In this document: positions 27,416 to 35,023 of the stretch, piece after piece
How positions within the stretch are numbered: position 1 is the stretch's first letter
Layout: every line of letters starts with the position of its first letter
Assembly (NCBI GenBank): GCA_028287115.1
Contig: JAQBQF010000291.1
Coordinates: 1 to 56,738 of the forward strand
From: Myxococcales bacterium
Lineage (GTDB): Bacteria > Myxococcota_A > Polyangia > Haliangiales > Haliangiaceae
Direction of reading: 5' to 3'
Length of the DNA stretch: 56,738 nt
Notes under the pieces: model-generated
Databases searched by the model: none
Told to the model about the DNA's origin: nothing
What the model saw: only the letters and a program-made list of their open reading frames with translations
Made by a program: the position numbers and the translations under genes

Positions 27416-29994
27416 CGAGCAATCGAGGGCGGGAGCGGAGCGAGGTCGGCGGTCGGATCCTGGGCTGGCTGTTGATCGCGCTCGTGCTCGCCTCGGCGCT
27501 GACGACGATCGCGATTCCACGCCGTGCGATCGCCGCCGTCGAAGACGATCTGCGCGACGGTGACAAGTACTTCGAAGACGGTGATTGGAAGAAGGCCGCA
27601 GGCGCGTTCGACCGCGCGATCGCGAAGGCACCCGGACAGGTCTCCGCGGAGGCCTATGGCAAGCGCGCCGCGATCTTCATCATCTTGAAGGATCTCAAGG
27701 CCGGGCTCGAGTTCGTCGCGAAGGCAAAGCCGCGGTTCCCGAACGCCCCCGAGATCCTCGAGCAAGAAGCCCTGATGTTGTGGGAGACCGAGAAGCGCGA
27801 CGAGGCCGTCAAGGTCGCCGAAAAGGTCGTCGCCGCGCGGCCGCAGACGTTCTCGAACCAGAAGATCCTCGGCGAGTATTACGCGGGTCGCGACGCGGTA
27901 AAAACGGTCGCAGCCTTCGAGGGCTACCTCGCAGGGCGTCCCGCGGAGCTCGAGAGCGGCGATGTGTTGCCACGGATTCGGCTGGGCTTCGCGTATCTCG
28001 CGAACGCTCGCTCGGTGCTCGCCGATGGCGACGACGCGCGCGCACAGCAGCTCTATCAACGCGCAGCCGATCAGTTCGATGTCGTGATCCGCAAGTTCGG
28101 CAAGAAGCCGAACGCGCAGGTCAACGCGGATAACGGACTGTGCGCCGCGTACTCCGGCCTCGGTCGCTGGGACCAAGCGGTCACCGTGTGTGAACGCATC
28201 ATCCAGGACACGAAGCGAATCGATGCGACCGGCTCGGTGTGGTTCAACCTCGGCACCGCGTATCTCGCGCGCAAACAGCCGAAGAAAGCGCGCTCGGCCG
28301 GCAACGAGTTCACCCGGCTGCGTAAGAACGAGGCGCGCGGCTACATCCTGATCGGCGACAGCTACTTCGCCGATAACGACTGGGGCAACGCCCTCGAGCA
28401 ATACCAGCGCGGCGAGAAGCTGCTGAAGCCGAACCAGGCGCGCGAGCTGATCCAACTCTCGATCCGGCTCGGCAAGACATATCGCCGGCTCCCTGCTCCC
28501 GCGAGCGGACCGAACCCGAACCTCAACCTGGCGATCGAGAAGCTCGCGAGCGCGCTCGGTTCCAATCCGTCGAGCCTCGAGCTCGCCGCGGAGCTCGGCA
28601 GCGCGTACCTCGCGGCGAAGCAAGACAGCAAGGCGACCGCGCTCACCGATCGGATGCTTGCAGGATCGGAGATCGCGAAGGCACCCCCCGAGCAGCGTGC
28701 CGCGATCCTCGTGATCGCCGGGAAGTCGCTGTTCAACCAGCACAAGCTCAAGGAAGCACGCCAGCGATTCGAGGCTGCCCAGCAGCTACGCGCCGGCGAT
28801 GTCCAGATCAAGCGCGAGCTCGTCGAGACGATCAACGAGCAAGCGTTCGACCTCGCCAAGGACACGAAGGCCGCGCAGGCGTTGCTCGAGCAAGCGCTCG
28901 CGATCGATGCGAGCTCGCCGGCGACGCTCACCAATATCGCGATCCTCTCGATCGAGCGCGGCGAGTGCGAGCCCGCGCAAAAGCAGCTCGTCCGGCTCAA
29001 AGATCTCCGCGGCAGCGACGCCGTCGTCACCGCTCGCCTGCTCGCGCGGACGTATCTGTGTCAGAGCAGGCCCGAACCGAAGAAGGCGATCGAGGCGTAT
29101 GCCGCCGCCGAAAAAGAGGCGAAGAAGGCAAACGCACAGCTGGCACTCGCGGAGATCTATACAGAGTGGGCGCCGCTCGTCTGGGACGCCAACCTCGAAG
29201 ACGCGATCGACAAGCTCGAGCTCGCGGTCCAGATCGGATCGCAGGATCCGGACATCGGTCCCGCGGCGAAGCGCAACTTGTCGCTCGCTCTGTATCGCCG
29301 TGGCTGGAAGCTGATGCGCGACGGCAAGAGCGTCGAAGCCGCCGCCGACTTCGAGCGCGCCGATCGCGATCCGAGCGTGCAACGCGGCACCGAAGGCTTC
29401 GCGCTCGATTTCTCGTATGCCGTCGCACTCCTCGACGCGAACCGTCCCGCCGATGCCGCGAAGGCCTTCAAGTCCCTCGCCGCGAAGGGCAACCAGGGGG
29501 CGTATCTCAAGGGCGCCTACGCGAAGGTCGGCTCGCAGTTCCTCGGCGCGTACGCGAGCTATCGCACCGGCGCCGGTCCCGCTCGCCAGCAAGCGTGCGC
29601 AGACTTCGCGAAGCTCGAGCCCGAGATCGGCGGCAAGGCGCGCGAGCTCCTCGCATCGTGCTGGGAGATGGTCGCCGTCGAGCAGTTTCGTGCGGGCCAG
29701 CCCGGCGCGGCGCTCAAGTCGCTCGCGACCGCGGACAAGTACGCCGCCGGCGATACCAAGCGACGCCTCGACATGGACCGCGCGGTGATCTCGCTCGGCA
29801 AGGACAAGGCGGCCCAGCTCGAAGGTCTCGGCGGAAATCCGCCGGAGTCACTCGTCAACCTCGGCCTGGTCTACGACATGGCCGGCAAACCCAAGGAAGC
29901 CTACGACGCCTGGCAACGCGCCAAAGCGCGAGGCGTCAATGCGCGCGATCTCCAGAAGTGGATCGATGCCAAGAGGCGGATCTATGGCTACTAG
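27412..29994 (+). CDS. Membrane-anchored TPR protein
   Basis: TTG 27412 overlaps the phosphatase stop by 4 nt, giving 860 residues. A signal anchor spans residues about 16-36 (ILGWLLIALVLASALTTIAI), followed by a Glu/Asp-rich start of TPRs (DGDKYFEDGDWKKAAGAFDR). TPR units continue to near the C-terminus (YDMAGKPKEAYDAWQRAKAR). No enzymatic motif is visible. As the second gene in the operon it may be the periplasmic receptor or scaffold for the phosphatase sensor and the binding protein downstream. Its last 11 nt overlap the downstream gene. Confidence 0.88.
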   Translation: MTSNRGRERSEVGGRILGWLLIALVLASALTTIAIPRRAIAAVEDDLRDGDKYFEDGDWKKAAGAFDRAIAKAPGQVSAEAYGKRAAIFIILKDLKAGLEFVAKAKPRFPNAPEILEQEALMLWETEKRDEAVKVAEKVVAARPQTFSNQKILGEYYAGRDAVKTVAAFEGYLAGRPAELESGDVLPRIRLGFAYLANARSVLADGDDARAQQLYQRAADQFDVVIRKFGKKPNAQVNADNGLCAAYSGLGRWDQAVTVCERIIQDTKRIDATGSVWFNLGTAYLARKQPKKARSAGNEFTRLRKNEARGYILIGDSYFADNDWGNALEQYQRGEKLLKPNQARELIQLSIRLGKTYRRLPAPASGPNPNLNLAIEKLASALGSNPSSLELAAELGSAYLAAKQDSKATALTDRMLAGSEIAKAPPEQRAAILVIAGKSLFNQHKLKEARQRFEAAQQLRAGDVQIKRELVETINEQAFDLAKDTKAAQALLEQALAIDASSPATLTNIAILSIERGECEPAQKQLVRLKDLRGSDAVVTARLLARTYLCQSRPEPKKAIEAYAAAEKEAKKANAQLALAEIYTEWAPLVWDANLEDAIDKLELAVQIGSQDPDIGPAAKRNLSLALYRRGWKLMRDGKSVEAAADFERADRDPSVQRGTEGFALDFSYAVALLDANRPADAAKAFKSLAAKGNQGAYLKGAYAKVGSQFLGAYASYRTGAGPARQQACADFAKLEPEIGGKARELLASCWEMVAVEQFRAGQPGAALKSLATADKYAAGDTKRRLDMDRAVISLGKDKAAQLEGLGGNPPESLVNLGLVYDMAGKPKEAYDAWQRAKARGVNARDLQKWIDAKRRIYGY

Positions 29995-30886
29995 GGCACT
30001 CCTCGTCGGGCTCGTCGTCGTGACCGCCGCCGCGCACGCGCAACCCGCACCGCAAAAGCTGACGATCGGGATCTACGCGCCGTCGGTCGAGTTCGGAACG
30101 TCGCAAGCGCGCCTCGCCTACGTGCAAGGTCTCGCGAAGGCGATCGAACAGAACACCGGCATCAAGACCGAGGCGCAGTCGTACGCGAACGTCGCGGCGC
30201 TCAAGAAAGACAACGTCGACTTCGCGATCATCGACGGCCAGTGCTATGCGACGACCCTGAACGGCAAGCTGCTCGCGAACGCGAACATCGGCGGCGGCAT
30301 CACGCGCGCGTGGGCGCTGTACTCGAGCGCGGGCGACACGATGCAGGCGCTCAAGGGCAAGAAGCTCGCGTTCGTCGCGACCGGCTGCAATGACGCTGGC
30401 TTCATCGACAACGCGATGCTCGAGTCCGAGGTCGATGCCACGTTCTTCAGCTCGCGCGCCGGCGAAAAAGATCTCACCGGCGCACTCGCCGACGTCTCGC
30501 AGCTGAAGACCGCGCAGGCGGTGTTCGCGCCGATAGGCTCGGTCAAAGGCCTTAGCAAGGTCTTCGACACCGGCGCGGTCCCGAATCCCGCGTTCGTCGA
30601 TCTCTCGGGCAAGCTGCCGGCGAGCGTCACCGACAAGGTCGCCGCAGCCCTCGTTGGCTACGGCGGATCGGGAGCGATCAGCGGCTGGACCAAGCCGTCT
30701 CGAGAACCGTACGCACAACTCGCGGCCCGGCTCGCCAAGTCGACGAAGTCCGGCATCTTCGCCAATGCCGATCCGGTCCGGATCGAAGCGAAGGACGTCC
30801 TGGTCGATCCGCCGACGCTCAAAGACTCCGCGTTCGTCGCCGTGCGCCATCACTTCGTCAGGCCGCCCGGCGATCGCATGGAGTAG
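29984..30886 (+). CDS. Periplasmic substrate-binding protein, PhnD-like
   Basis: ATG 29984, preceded by AGGCGGA, gives 300 residues with a cleavable signal (MATRALLVGLVVVTAAAHA, cleavage before QP). The body follows the two-lobe binding-protein pattern of phosphonate/phosphate binders (LTIGIYAPSVEFGTSQARLA, NVDFAIIDGQCYA, KKLAFVATGCNDAGFIDNAM). No ABC permease or ATPase is nearby, so it may present a ligand to the adjacent membrane phosphatase and TPR protein instead of to a transporter; that is inference. It ends 3 nt before a convergent lipoprotein gene. Confidence 0.8.
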   Translation: MATRALLVGLVVVTAAAHAQPAPQKLTIGIYAPSVEFGTSQARLAYVQGLAKAIEQNTGIKTEAQSYANVAALKKDNVDFAIIDGQCYATTLNGKLLANANIGGGITRAWALYSSAGDTMQALKGKKLAFVATGCNDAGFIDNAMLESEVDATFFSSRAGEKDLTGALADVSQLKTAQAVFAPIGSVKGLSKVFDTGAVPNPAFVDLSGKLPASVTDKVAAALVGYGGSGAISGWTKPSREPYAQLAARLAKSTKSGIFANADPVRIEAKDVLVDPPTLKDSAFVAVRHHFVRPPGDRME

Positions 30887-30889
30887 CGA

Positions 30890-31567
30890 TCAGTGATCGG
30901 CGGCGCAGTGCCCGCCGACGTCCGGATTTCCCGGGAGCACCTGGCAGACGTAACCGGTCGGGCACGCGTGCGAGTTCATGATGAAGCCGCCGCAGTGGAC
31001 CGCCGCGATGTCGATGCGCTCGCAGGTCTTCGTCGCGTTGTTGCACTCGGTGACCTTGCCATCGGCGATCGCGATCCCGATGCAGTCCGAGTCGAGGTTG
31101 CACGAGGGACCCGCGGCCGCGCCCGTGAGCGCGATCGTATAGTTCGAGGTGAGCAGATCGTAGTCGCGGAACACGACGTAGTGCGTGATGCTCGGGCTCG
31201 CCGGCAGCGTCAGCGAGATGTGCGAGTCGACGGTGTTCGCGTCGGCATCATCGTTGCTCGCGAGCGTGTGGAACGTGTTGTCGAGAACCCACGCGACCGC
31301 GTCGCCGCCGTTGCTCGAGCGCACCCACAGATCGACCTTGTCGCCCGCGTGGCCGCCGAACTTCATCGCGCGATAGCGCGGCGTCTTCGTGTAGTGCACC
31401 GAGCTTGACGTCTGACCGTAATCGAGCGAGCCGACGATCTTCATCCGATAGGAGAACGAGTCGGACTTTTCGTCTTGCCCCGAGAGGTCGCTGAAGTCGT
31501 CGGTGAGCGTGGTCTTTTGCTGCGCGCATGCAGCGAGAACGAGAATCGAAGCTAGGTAGATCCGCAT
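30890..31567 (-). CDS. Secreted lipoprotein with PPC-like beta-sandwich domain
   Basis: MRIYLASILVLAAC is a lipoprotein signal with lipobox LAAC (Cys14). Residues about 45-150 resemble a bacterial pre-peptidase C-terminal-type sandwich (KFGGHAGDKVDLWVRSSNGG, AWVLDNTFHTLASNDDADAN). The C-terminal 60 residues hold six Cys (CNLDSDCIGIA, CNNATKTCERI, ACPTGYVC), probably disulphide-bonded. No enzyme domain is attached. A similar sandwich recurs in the CxxCH lipoprotein at 54713-56380. Confidence 0.75.
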   Translation of the reverse strand: MRIYLASILVLAACAQQKTTLTDDFSDLSGQDEKSDSFSYRMKIVGSLDYGQTSSSVHYTKTPRYRAMKFGGHAGDKVDLWVRSSNGGDAVAWVLDNTFHTLASNDDADANTVDSHISLTLPASPSITHYVVFRDYDLLTSNYTIALTGAAAGPSCNLDSDCIGIAIADGKVTECNNATKTCERIDIAAVHCGGFIMNSHACPTGYVCQVLPGNPDVGGHCAADH

Positions 31568-31663
31568 ATGCTGCGCATCTAGCGCGGCCTCATGACGCTT
31601 TGCAACAAAGAACCGGTGGCGACCGGAGTTGCCACCCGTACCAACCCGCGTATCTCCAGAAGG

Positions 31664-31774
31664 TTAGCGGCGCGATCCCAGGATCGAGCGGAGCTCGCGG
31701 ATGGCATGGCTCTGAGTGGGCAGCTCGAGCATCTTGCACACCAGCTCGAGGTCCACGGCGGGCAGACAAGCGCT
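31664..31774 (-). pseudogene. C-terminal remnant of a Uma2 (DUF820) gene
   Basis: The minus strand reads SACLPAVDLELVCKMLELPT.. to ILGSRR-stop, 36 codons. It aligns without gaps to the last 36 residues of the intact Uma2 protein at 32929-33552 (SACLPAVDLELVCKMIELPM.. ILASRR-stop), 29 of 36 identical by eye. Upstream of residue 1 of this match similarity is lost and no Uma2 start is present, so it is a 5'-truncated relic. Confidence 0.8.
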
Positions 31775-31854
31775 GGCTTGCCGCGATTGGTAACCGAACG
31801 CCAGCTTCGCGTGCGCTGGCCGGACTGTGTCCCACGTGTGGTTCTACAAATCAC

Positions 31855-31870
31855 GCAACCAACCGGTTGC
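31855..31870. promoter_or_regulatory. Operator IR1, GCAACC-N4-GGTTGC
   Basis: Perfect inverted repeat (GCAACC AACC GGTTGC) overlapping the presumed -35 of the SRPBCC-ArsR operon. It is the first of two identical half-site pairs, 42 bp (about four helical turns) apart. Confidence 0.65.
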
Positions 31871-31895
31871 ATGTCGCCAAGCCTGATGCTACATA
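31867..31895 (+). promoter_or_regulatory. Putative promoter of the SRPBCC-ArsR operon
   Basis: TTGCAT (31867-31872) and TACATA (31890-31895) are spaced by 17 bp. Matches to consensus are modest. The position between two identical operators supports it. Confidence 0.4.
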
Positions 31896-31896
31896 G

Positions 31897-31912
31897 GCAA
31901 CCAGGAGGTTGC
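31897..31912. promoter_or_regulatory. Operator IR2, GCAACC-N4-GGTTGC, overlapping the ribosome binding site
   Basis: Second perfect copy (GCAACC AGGA GGTTGC), directly after the presumed -10. It contains the Shine-Dalgarno AGGAGG (31903-31908), 6 nt before ATG 31915. A repressor bound here would block both transcription start and ribosome access. Confidence 0.65.
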
Positions 31913-31914
31913 AT

Positions 31915-32373
31915 ATGACCAAGACCAATGATCGGATCGAGAAACGAGTTCTGCTTCGCGCACCACGCGCACGGGTCTGGACGGCACTGACGAACGCGGC
32001 CGAGTTCGGGACCTGGTTCGGCATCAAGCTCGAAGGGGCGTTCGTCGCCGGCGCAAGCACGCGCGGCAAGTTGACAATTTCGGGTTACGAACATCTGACC
32101 ATCGAGGTTCAGGTCGAGAAGATCGAACCCGATCGCTACTTTTCCTATCGCTGGCACCCGTACGCGCTCGACCCGAAAGTCGACTACTCGAAGGAGCCGA
32201 CGACGCTCGTCGAGTTTCGTCTCGAGGAAGCAGCGGATGGCACCGACCTGACGATCATCGAATCTGGCTTCGATCGGATCCCAGCCGAACGGCGCGCCGA
32301 GGCATTTCGGATGAACGATGGCGGCTGGACCGCCCAGATCAAGAACATCGAGAAGCATGTCTCGCGCGCATAA
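31915..32373 (+). CDS. SRPBCC / AHSA1-family protein
   Basis: The protein has 152 residues. ATG 31915 is chosen because AGGAGG lies at ideal spacing; the TTG two codons earlier is not needed. It shows the START/Bet v1-like AHSA1 pattern: KRVLLRAPRARVWTALTNAA near the N-terminus, FGTWFGIKLEG, DRYFSYRWHPYA, TLVEFRLEEAADGTDLTI and the C-terminal helix NDGGWTAQIKNIEKHV. Such proteins bind hydrophobic ligands and are very often paired with ArsR regulators. The next gene overlaps by 17 nt. The ligand is unknown. Confidence 0.92.
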   Translation: MTKTNDRIEKRVLLRAPRARVWTALTNAAEFGTWFGIKLEGAFVAGASTRGKLTISGYEHLTIEVQVEKIEPDRYFSYRWHPYALDPKVDYSKEPTTLVEFRLEEAADGTDLTIIESGFDRIPAERRAEAFRMNDGGWTAQIKNIEKHVSRA

Positions 32374-32701
32374 GGCTCCGAGCTGGAGCGAGGCTGCGCC
32401 GGTGTTCGCGGCCCTCGGCGATCCAACGCGCCTGCAGCTCGTGTCCCGCCTGTGTGTTCGCGGCCCGCTCTCGATCTCGAACCTGAGCGAGGGCAGCAAC
32501 GTCACGCGCCAGGCGATCACGAAGCACCTGCATGCGCTCGCCGACGCGGGCCTCGTACGCGACAACCGGCGCGGCCGCGAGCGGATCTGGGAGCTCGAGC
32601 CCAAACGCCTCGACAAGGCACGACACTGGCTCGATCAGATCTCCGAACAATGGGACGCCGCGATCGATCGGCTGCGAGCGTTCGTCGAAGAAGAGTCGTA
32701 G
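32357..32701 (+). CDS. ArsR/SmtB-family transcriptional regulator
   Basis: The protein has 114 residues with a winged helix: SEAAPVFAALGDPTRLQLVS, LSISNLSEGSNVTRQAITKH (recognition helix), LHALADAGLVRDNRRGRERI. No Cys metal site of ArsR/SmtB type is seen, as is usual for members paired with SRPBCC proteins. Its ATG lies inside the SRPBCC gene, so the two are translationally linked. It is the likely protein that binds the GCAACC-N4-GGTTGC operators upstream, i.e. autoregulation. Confidence 0.92.
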   Translation: MSRAHKAPSWSEAAPVFAALGDPTRLQLVSRLCVRGPLSISNLSEGSNVTRQAITKHLHALADAGLVRDNRRGRERIWELEPKRLDKARHWLDQISEQWDAAIDRLRAFVEEES

Positions 32702-32702
32702 C

Positions 32703-32739
32703 AGAAACGGCAACGGAGGCAGGAACGGGAGCGGGAGCG
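32703..32739 (+). repeat. Short hexamer run D (about 6 units)
   Basis: Immediately after the ArsR stop: AGAAAC, GGCAAC, GGAGGC, AGGAAC, GGGAGC, GGGAGC. It is the same GGNNNC style as the larger arrays but degenerate. Confidence 0.55.
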
Positions 32740-32854
32740 TCGTCACGTCTACTTCCGTCGCTTCTTCGCCGTGACCGGACCGACGTGGCACGTCTTCGAG
32801 CACGACATGCGCGCGTTGCCGCATGGACACCCCCCCTACGTCAGCGATCCGGAC

Positions 32855-32920
32855 GGTCCCGCGGGAATTCCAGGCTCGCGCGCAAGTCACGCTCTGCGAT
32901 CAGGACGGTCCCGCGGGAAC
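32855..32920. repeat. Two GGTCCCGCGGGAA palindromic repeats
   Basis: Copies at 32855-32868 and 32907-32920, 52 bp apart, each preceded by GGAC. They belong to the same family as the array at 33722-34111. The second lies 8 nt beyond the Uma2 stop (minus strand) and could serve as its terminator hairpin. Confidence 0.75.
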
Positions 32921-32928
32921 GTCTTCGA

Positions 32929-33552
32929 CTACCGACGGCTCGCGAGGATCGCGCGGAGCTCGGTGACCGCTTGGCTCTGCATCGGCAACTCGATCATCTT
33001 GCAGACAAGCTCGAGATCGACCGCCGGAAGACACGCACTGCCATCACGCAGCTCGTACACACCCGCGTTTAGGACGTGAACGGTGACTTTGCCTTCGATC
33101 CAGAACCAGACTTCCGGGACACCGAGTCGGCGATAGATCTCGAGCTTGTCGAGACCACCGCTCGTCCACACGACCTCGATCGCTAGCTCCGGTCGCTCCG
33201 GTTGACCTTGGCTGAACACGTAGCATTCGTCTGGTTCGAGACTCGCCTCTTTCGCGTTCTGCTTCAGGGTCCACGAACCAGCGCCTTGGTAGGCGATCCC
33301 GAGCTCGAGCATGTAAGCCTCGAGGACCGCCCCGATGTTCTTCTTGATGATCTCGTGATTCCACGACGGCGACATAAGCTCGACCGCTCCATCCAGATAG
33401 GCGAAGCGCGGTCGCGACCGATCCCCACGCACCGCGAGGAGCGTTTCGAACCCAGTCCAGCCGATGTTGTGCATCACGATCCGCTCGTCGGCGGTCGGCA
33501 CATATTCACCTGCCGGAACAGCGTTGACGGGAGCAGGTACCATCACAGCCAT
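32929..33552 (-). CDS. Uma2-family protein (DUF820; PD-(D/E)XK-like fold)
   Basis: ATG 33552 gives 207 residues; a second ATG three codons later is possible. Family features are visible: FETLLAVRGDRSRPRFAYLD, GAVELMSPSWNHEIIKKNIG, the GAGSWTLK segment, PDECYVF with acidic residues, and AIEVVWTSGGLDKLEIYRRL with E and K placed like a nuclease active site. The family is expanded in cyanobacteria and myxobacteria and its function is unproven. A C-terminal relic of a close paralogue lies at 31664-31774. Palindromic repeats flank it on both sides. Confidence 0.88.
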   Translation of the reverse strand: MAVMVPAPVNAVPAGEYVPTADERIVMHNIGWTGFETLLAVRGDRSRPRFAYLDGAVELMSPSWNHEIIKKNIGAVLEAYMLELGIAYQGAGSWTLKQNAKEASLEPDECYVFSQGQPERPELAIEVVWTSGGLDKLEIYRRLGVPEVWFWIEGKVTVHVLNAGVYELRDGSACLPAVDLELVCKMIELPMQSQAVTELRAILASRR

Positions 33553-33721
33553 CGTAGCACTCGTGCACTGCACGCCGATTGCCAACCGTAACCGCACGGA
33601 TTCGCACACACGACTCCTCCGCGTCCGACCGAGTCCGGGACGTTCGTCCGACCAGCGGCTATGCGTTCGACGAGATCCAAGTTGGAGGACTCGGCCAATC
33701 GCTCTCGGCATGAGTCCGGAC

Positions 33722-34111
33722 GTTCCCGCGGGAACGCGTCACCGCGCGCAAGGCCACGGCGGCGCACAGGCCTCTCCAAACCGTTCAGACGCTCCCGCGG
33801 GAAACGCCTTGCCGTGCAAAGACACCGCCGGCGCACAGGAATTTCCAAACCGTTCAGACGTTCCCGCGGGAACGCGTTCACGCGCAAGGACACGGCGCAA
33901 CCGCGGTGTGATCCAGCCCAAGGAGTCTCCGACGTTCCCAAGGGAACGCGTTGTGATCCTCGCAAACCAACATGGCCGTGCATCCCGTTGTGATCGATCC
34001 AAACACGCCTCGGATGTTCACGCGGGAACGCGTTGTGATCCTCGCAAACCAACATGGCCGTGCAACCCGTTGTGATCGATCCAAACACGCCTCGGATGTT
34101 CACGCGGGAAC
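33722..34111. repeat. Palindromic tandem repeat array (GTTCCC-GC-GGGAAC core)
   Basis: Six copies of a near-perfect 14-bp palindrome at 33722-33735, 33790-33804, 33860-33873, 33934-33947, 34016-34029 and 34098-34111, at intervals of 69, 69, 74, 82 and 82 bp. The sequences between them are themselves related: copies 1-3 share a spacer containing GGCGCACAGG and TTTCCAAACCGTTCAGACG. Copies 4-6 share an 82-bp unit with one mismatch between its two full copies. The array occupies the space between the Uma2 start (33552) and the third IVP-type stop (34136). I see no gene in 33553-34135. Confidence 0.9.
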
Positions 34112-34135
34112 CCGTTGGATCTAAACGCTGCGATA

Positions 34136-34513
34136 TCAGCCCGGCTTGAGCCCGACGACCTTCGCTGAGTCGTTCGATGGACTCTTCGCCATCGGACGTG
34201 AGTGCGTGAGGCCCCAGCAAAGTCCGAGCAATCGATCGAGCGTCTTCCGCGCATCCGAGTCGTCGGTCGCCCAGCCCCACGCGAGCGCACAATCCAAACA
34301 GCCGAGCATCTCGCGGGCCTCGCCATGTGCGTTCTCGAACGCTCTGCGCTTATTGCCGGCTTGTCTCCGCTGACCCTCCGCCAAATTGGCGACGGTGTTC
34401 GTCGCGGCGCGCTTCAGTTGATCAGCGAGGTGACTGTCGTGGACCTTAATGTGCTCGACGATCGGACGAAGCTTGTGAATGAGCTCGAGAGCAACTTCGT
34501 AAGCAATCAACAT
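34136..34513 (-). CDS. Four-helix-bundle protein, 23S rRNA IVP family (third copy)
   Basis: ATG 34513, preceded by AGGAG, gives 125 residues. It reads MLIAYEVALELIHKLRPIVE.., with the family motifs DSHLADQLKRAATNTVANLA, EGQRRQAGNKRRAFENAHGE (the region where the first copy is frameshifted) and DCALAWGWATDDSDARKTLD. The C-terminal 20 residues (SPSNDSAKVVGLKPG) are a tail not seen in the other copies. The frame stays open upstream through the hexamer array, but the ribosome site and family start point decide for 34513. It lies between the palindromic array (3' side) and hexamer array C (5' side). Confidence 0.88.
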   Translation of the reverse strand: MLIAYEVALELIHKLRPIVEHIKVHDSHLADQLKRAATNTVANLAEGQRRQAGNKRRAFENAHGEAREMLGCLDCALAWGWATDDSDARKTLDRLLGLCWGLTHSRPMAKSPSNDSAKVVGLKPG

Positions 34514-34807
34514 GTTCGTGTTCTCCTGTAACGGTTGGTGAATGGATCTGCCTCTCGCCCCCAAGGGGCCTCGGGGCTGCCGAGGGGGCGGGCTCTCTCT
34601 CGCCGACAGCGCGCGAACCGCGCACGGGACGTGACGAGCGCGAGCAGAGCGAAGGCGATCGATGTGAGCTGCAGCTTCGCGGCGGTGGTCCGGTCCACCA
34701 CAGGTGCTCACGCGCTTGGCGCGACCCGATGCGCGGAAGCGCGCAAGGCGAGAGAGCCCGCCCACCGAGGCCCGCGGCTGAAACAGCTGACGCGTTCTCC
34801 GTTTCTG
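34514..34807. other. Non-coding 5' region of the third IVP-type gene
   Basis: No gene is seen. It contains AGGAG before the ATG at 34513 and a long inverted repeat at 34556-34590: CGCCCCC pairs with GGGGGCG around a 21-nt GC-rich loop. The repeat falls in the leader of the minus-strand gene. Confidence 0.5.
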
Positions 34808-35023
34808 GTTGCCGTTCCCGTTCCCGCTGCCGTTCCCGTTCCCGCTGCCGTTCCCGTTCCCGCTGCCGTTGCCGTTCCCGTTCCCGTTCCCGCTGCCGTT
34901 CCCGTTCCCGCTGCCGTTCCCGTTCCCGCTGCCGTTCCCGTTCCCGCTGCCGTTCCCGTTCCCGTTCCCGCTGCCGTTCCCGTTCCCGCTGCCGTTCCCG
35001 TTGCCGTTCCCGTTCCCGTTCCC
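34808..35023. repeat. GTTCCC/GCTGCC hexanucleotide array C (36 units in perfect phase)
   Basis: Thirty-six consecutive hexamers, mainly the 18-mer GTTCCC-GTTCCC-GCTGCC repeated, with three GTTGCC variants. A degraded tail (GTCAAC, GTTCCC, CAGACC) runs to about 35070. On the minus strand it is GGGAAC/GGCAGC, again the GGNNNC style of arrays A and B. All six frames are open, giving dipeptide ORFs such as Gly-Asn/Gly-Ser and Phe-Pro/Leu-Pro, which I do not call as genes. The stretch 35071-35161 before the sugar transferase holds nothing recognised. Confidence 0.95.

Noticed and set aside
31579..32616. Minus-strand 345-codon frame opposite the SRPBCC-ArsR operon
   Set aside because: Shadow frame; both plus-strand genes have family motifs, a ribosome site and an operator.
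33722..34111. CRISPR array
   Set aside because: Spacers are related to each other, repeat intervals vary (69-82 bp), and no cas gene is present.
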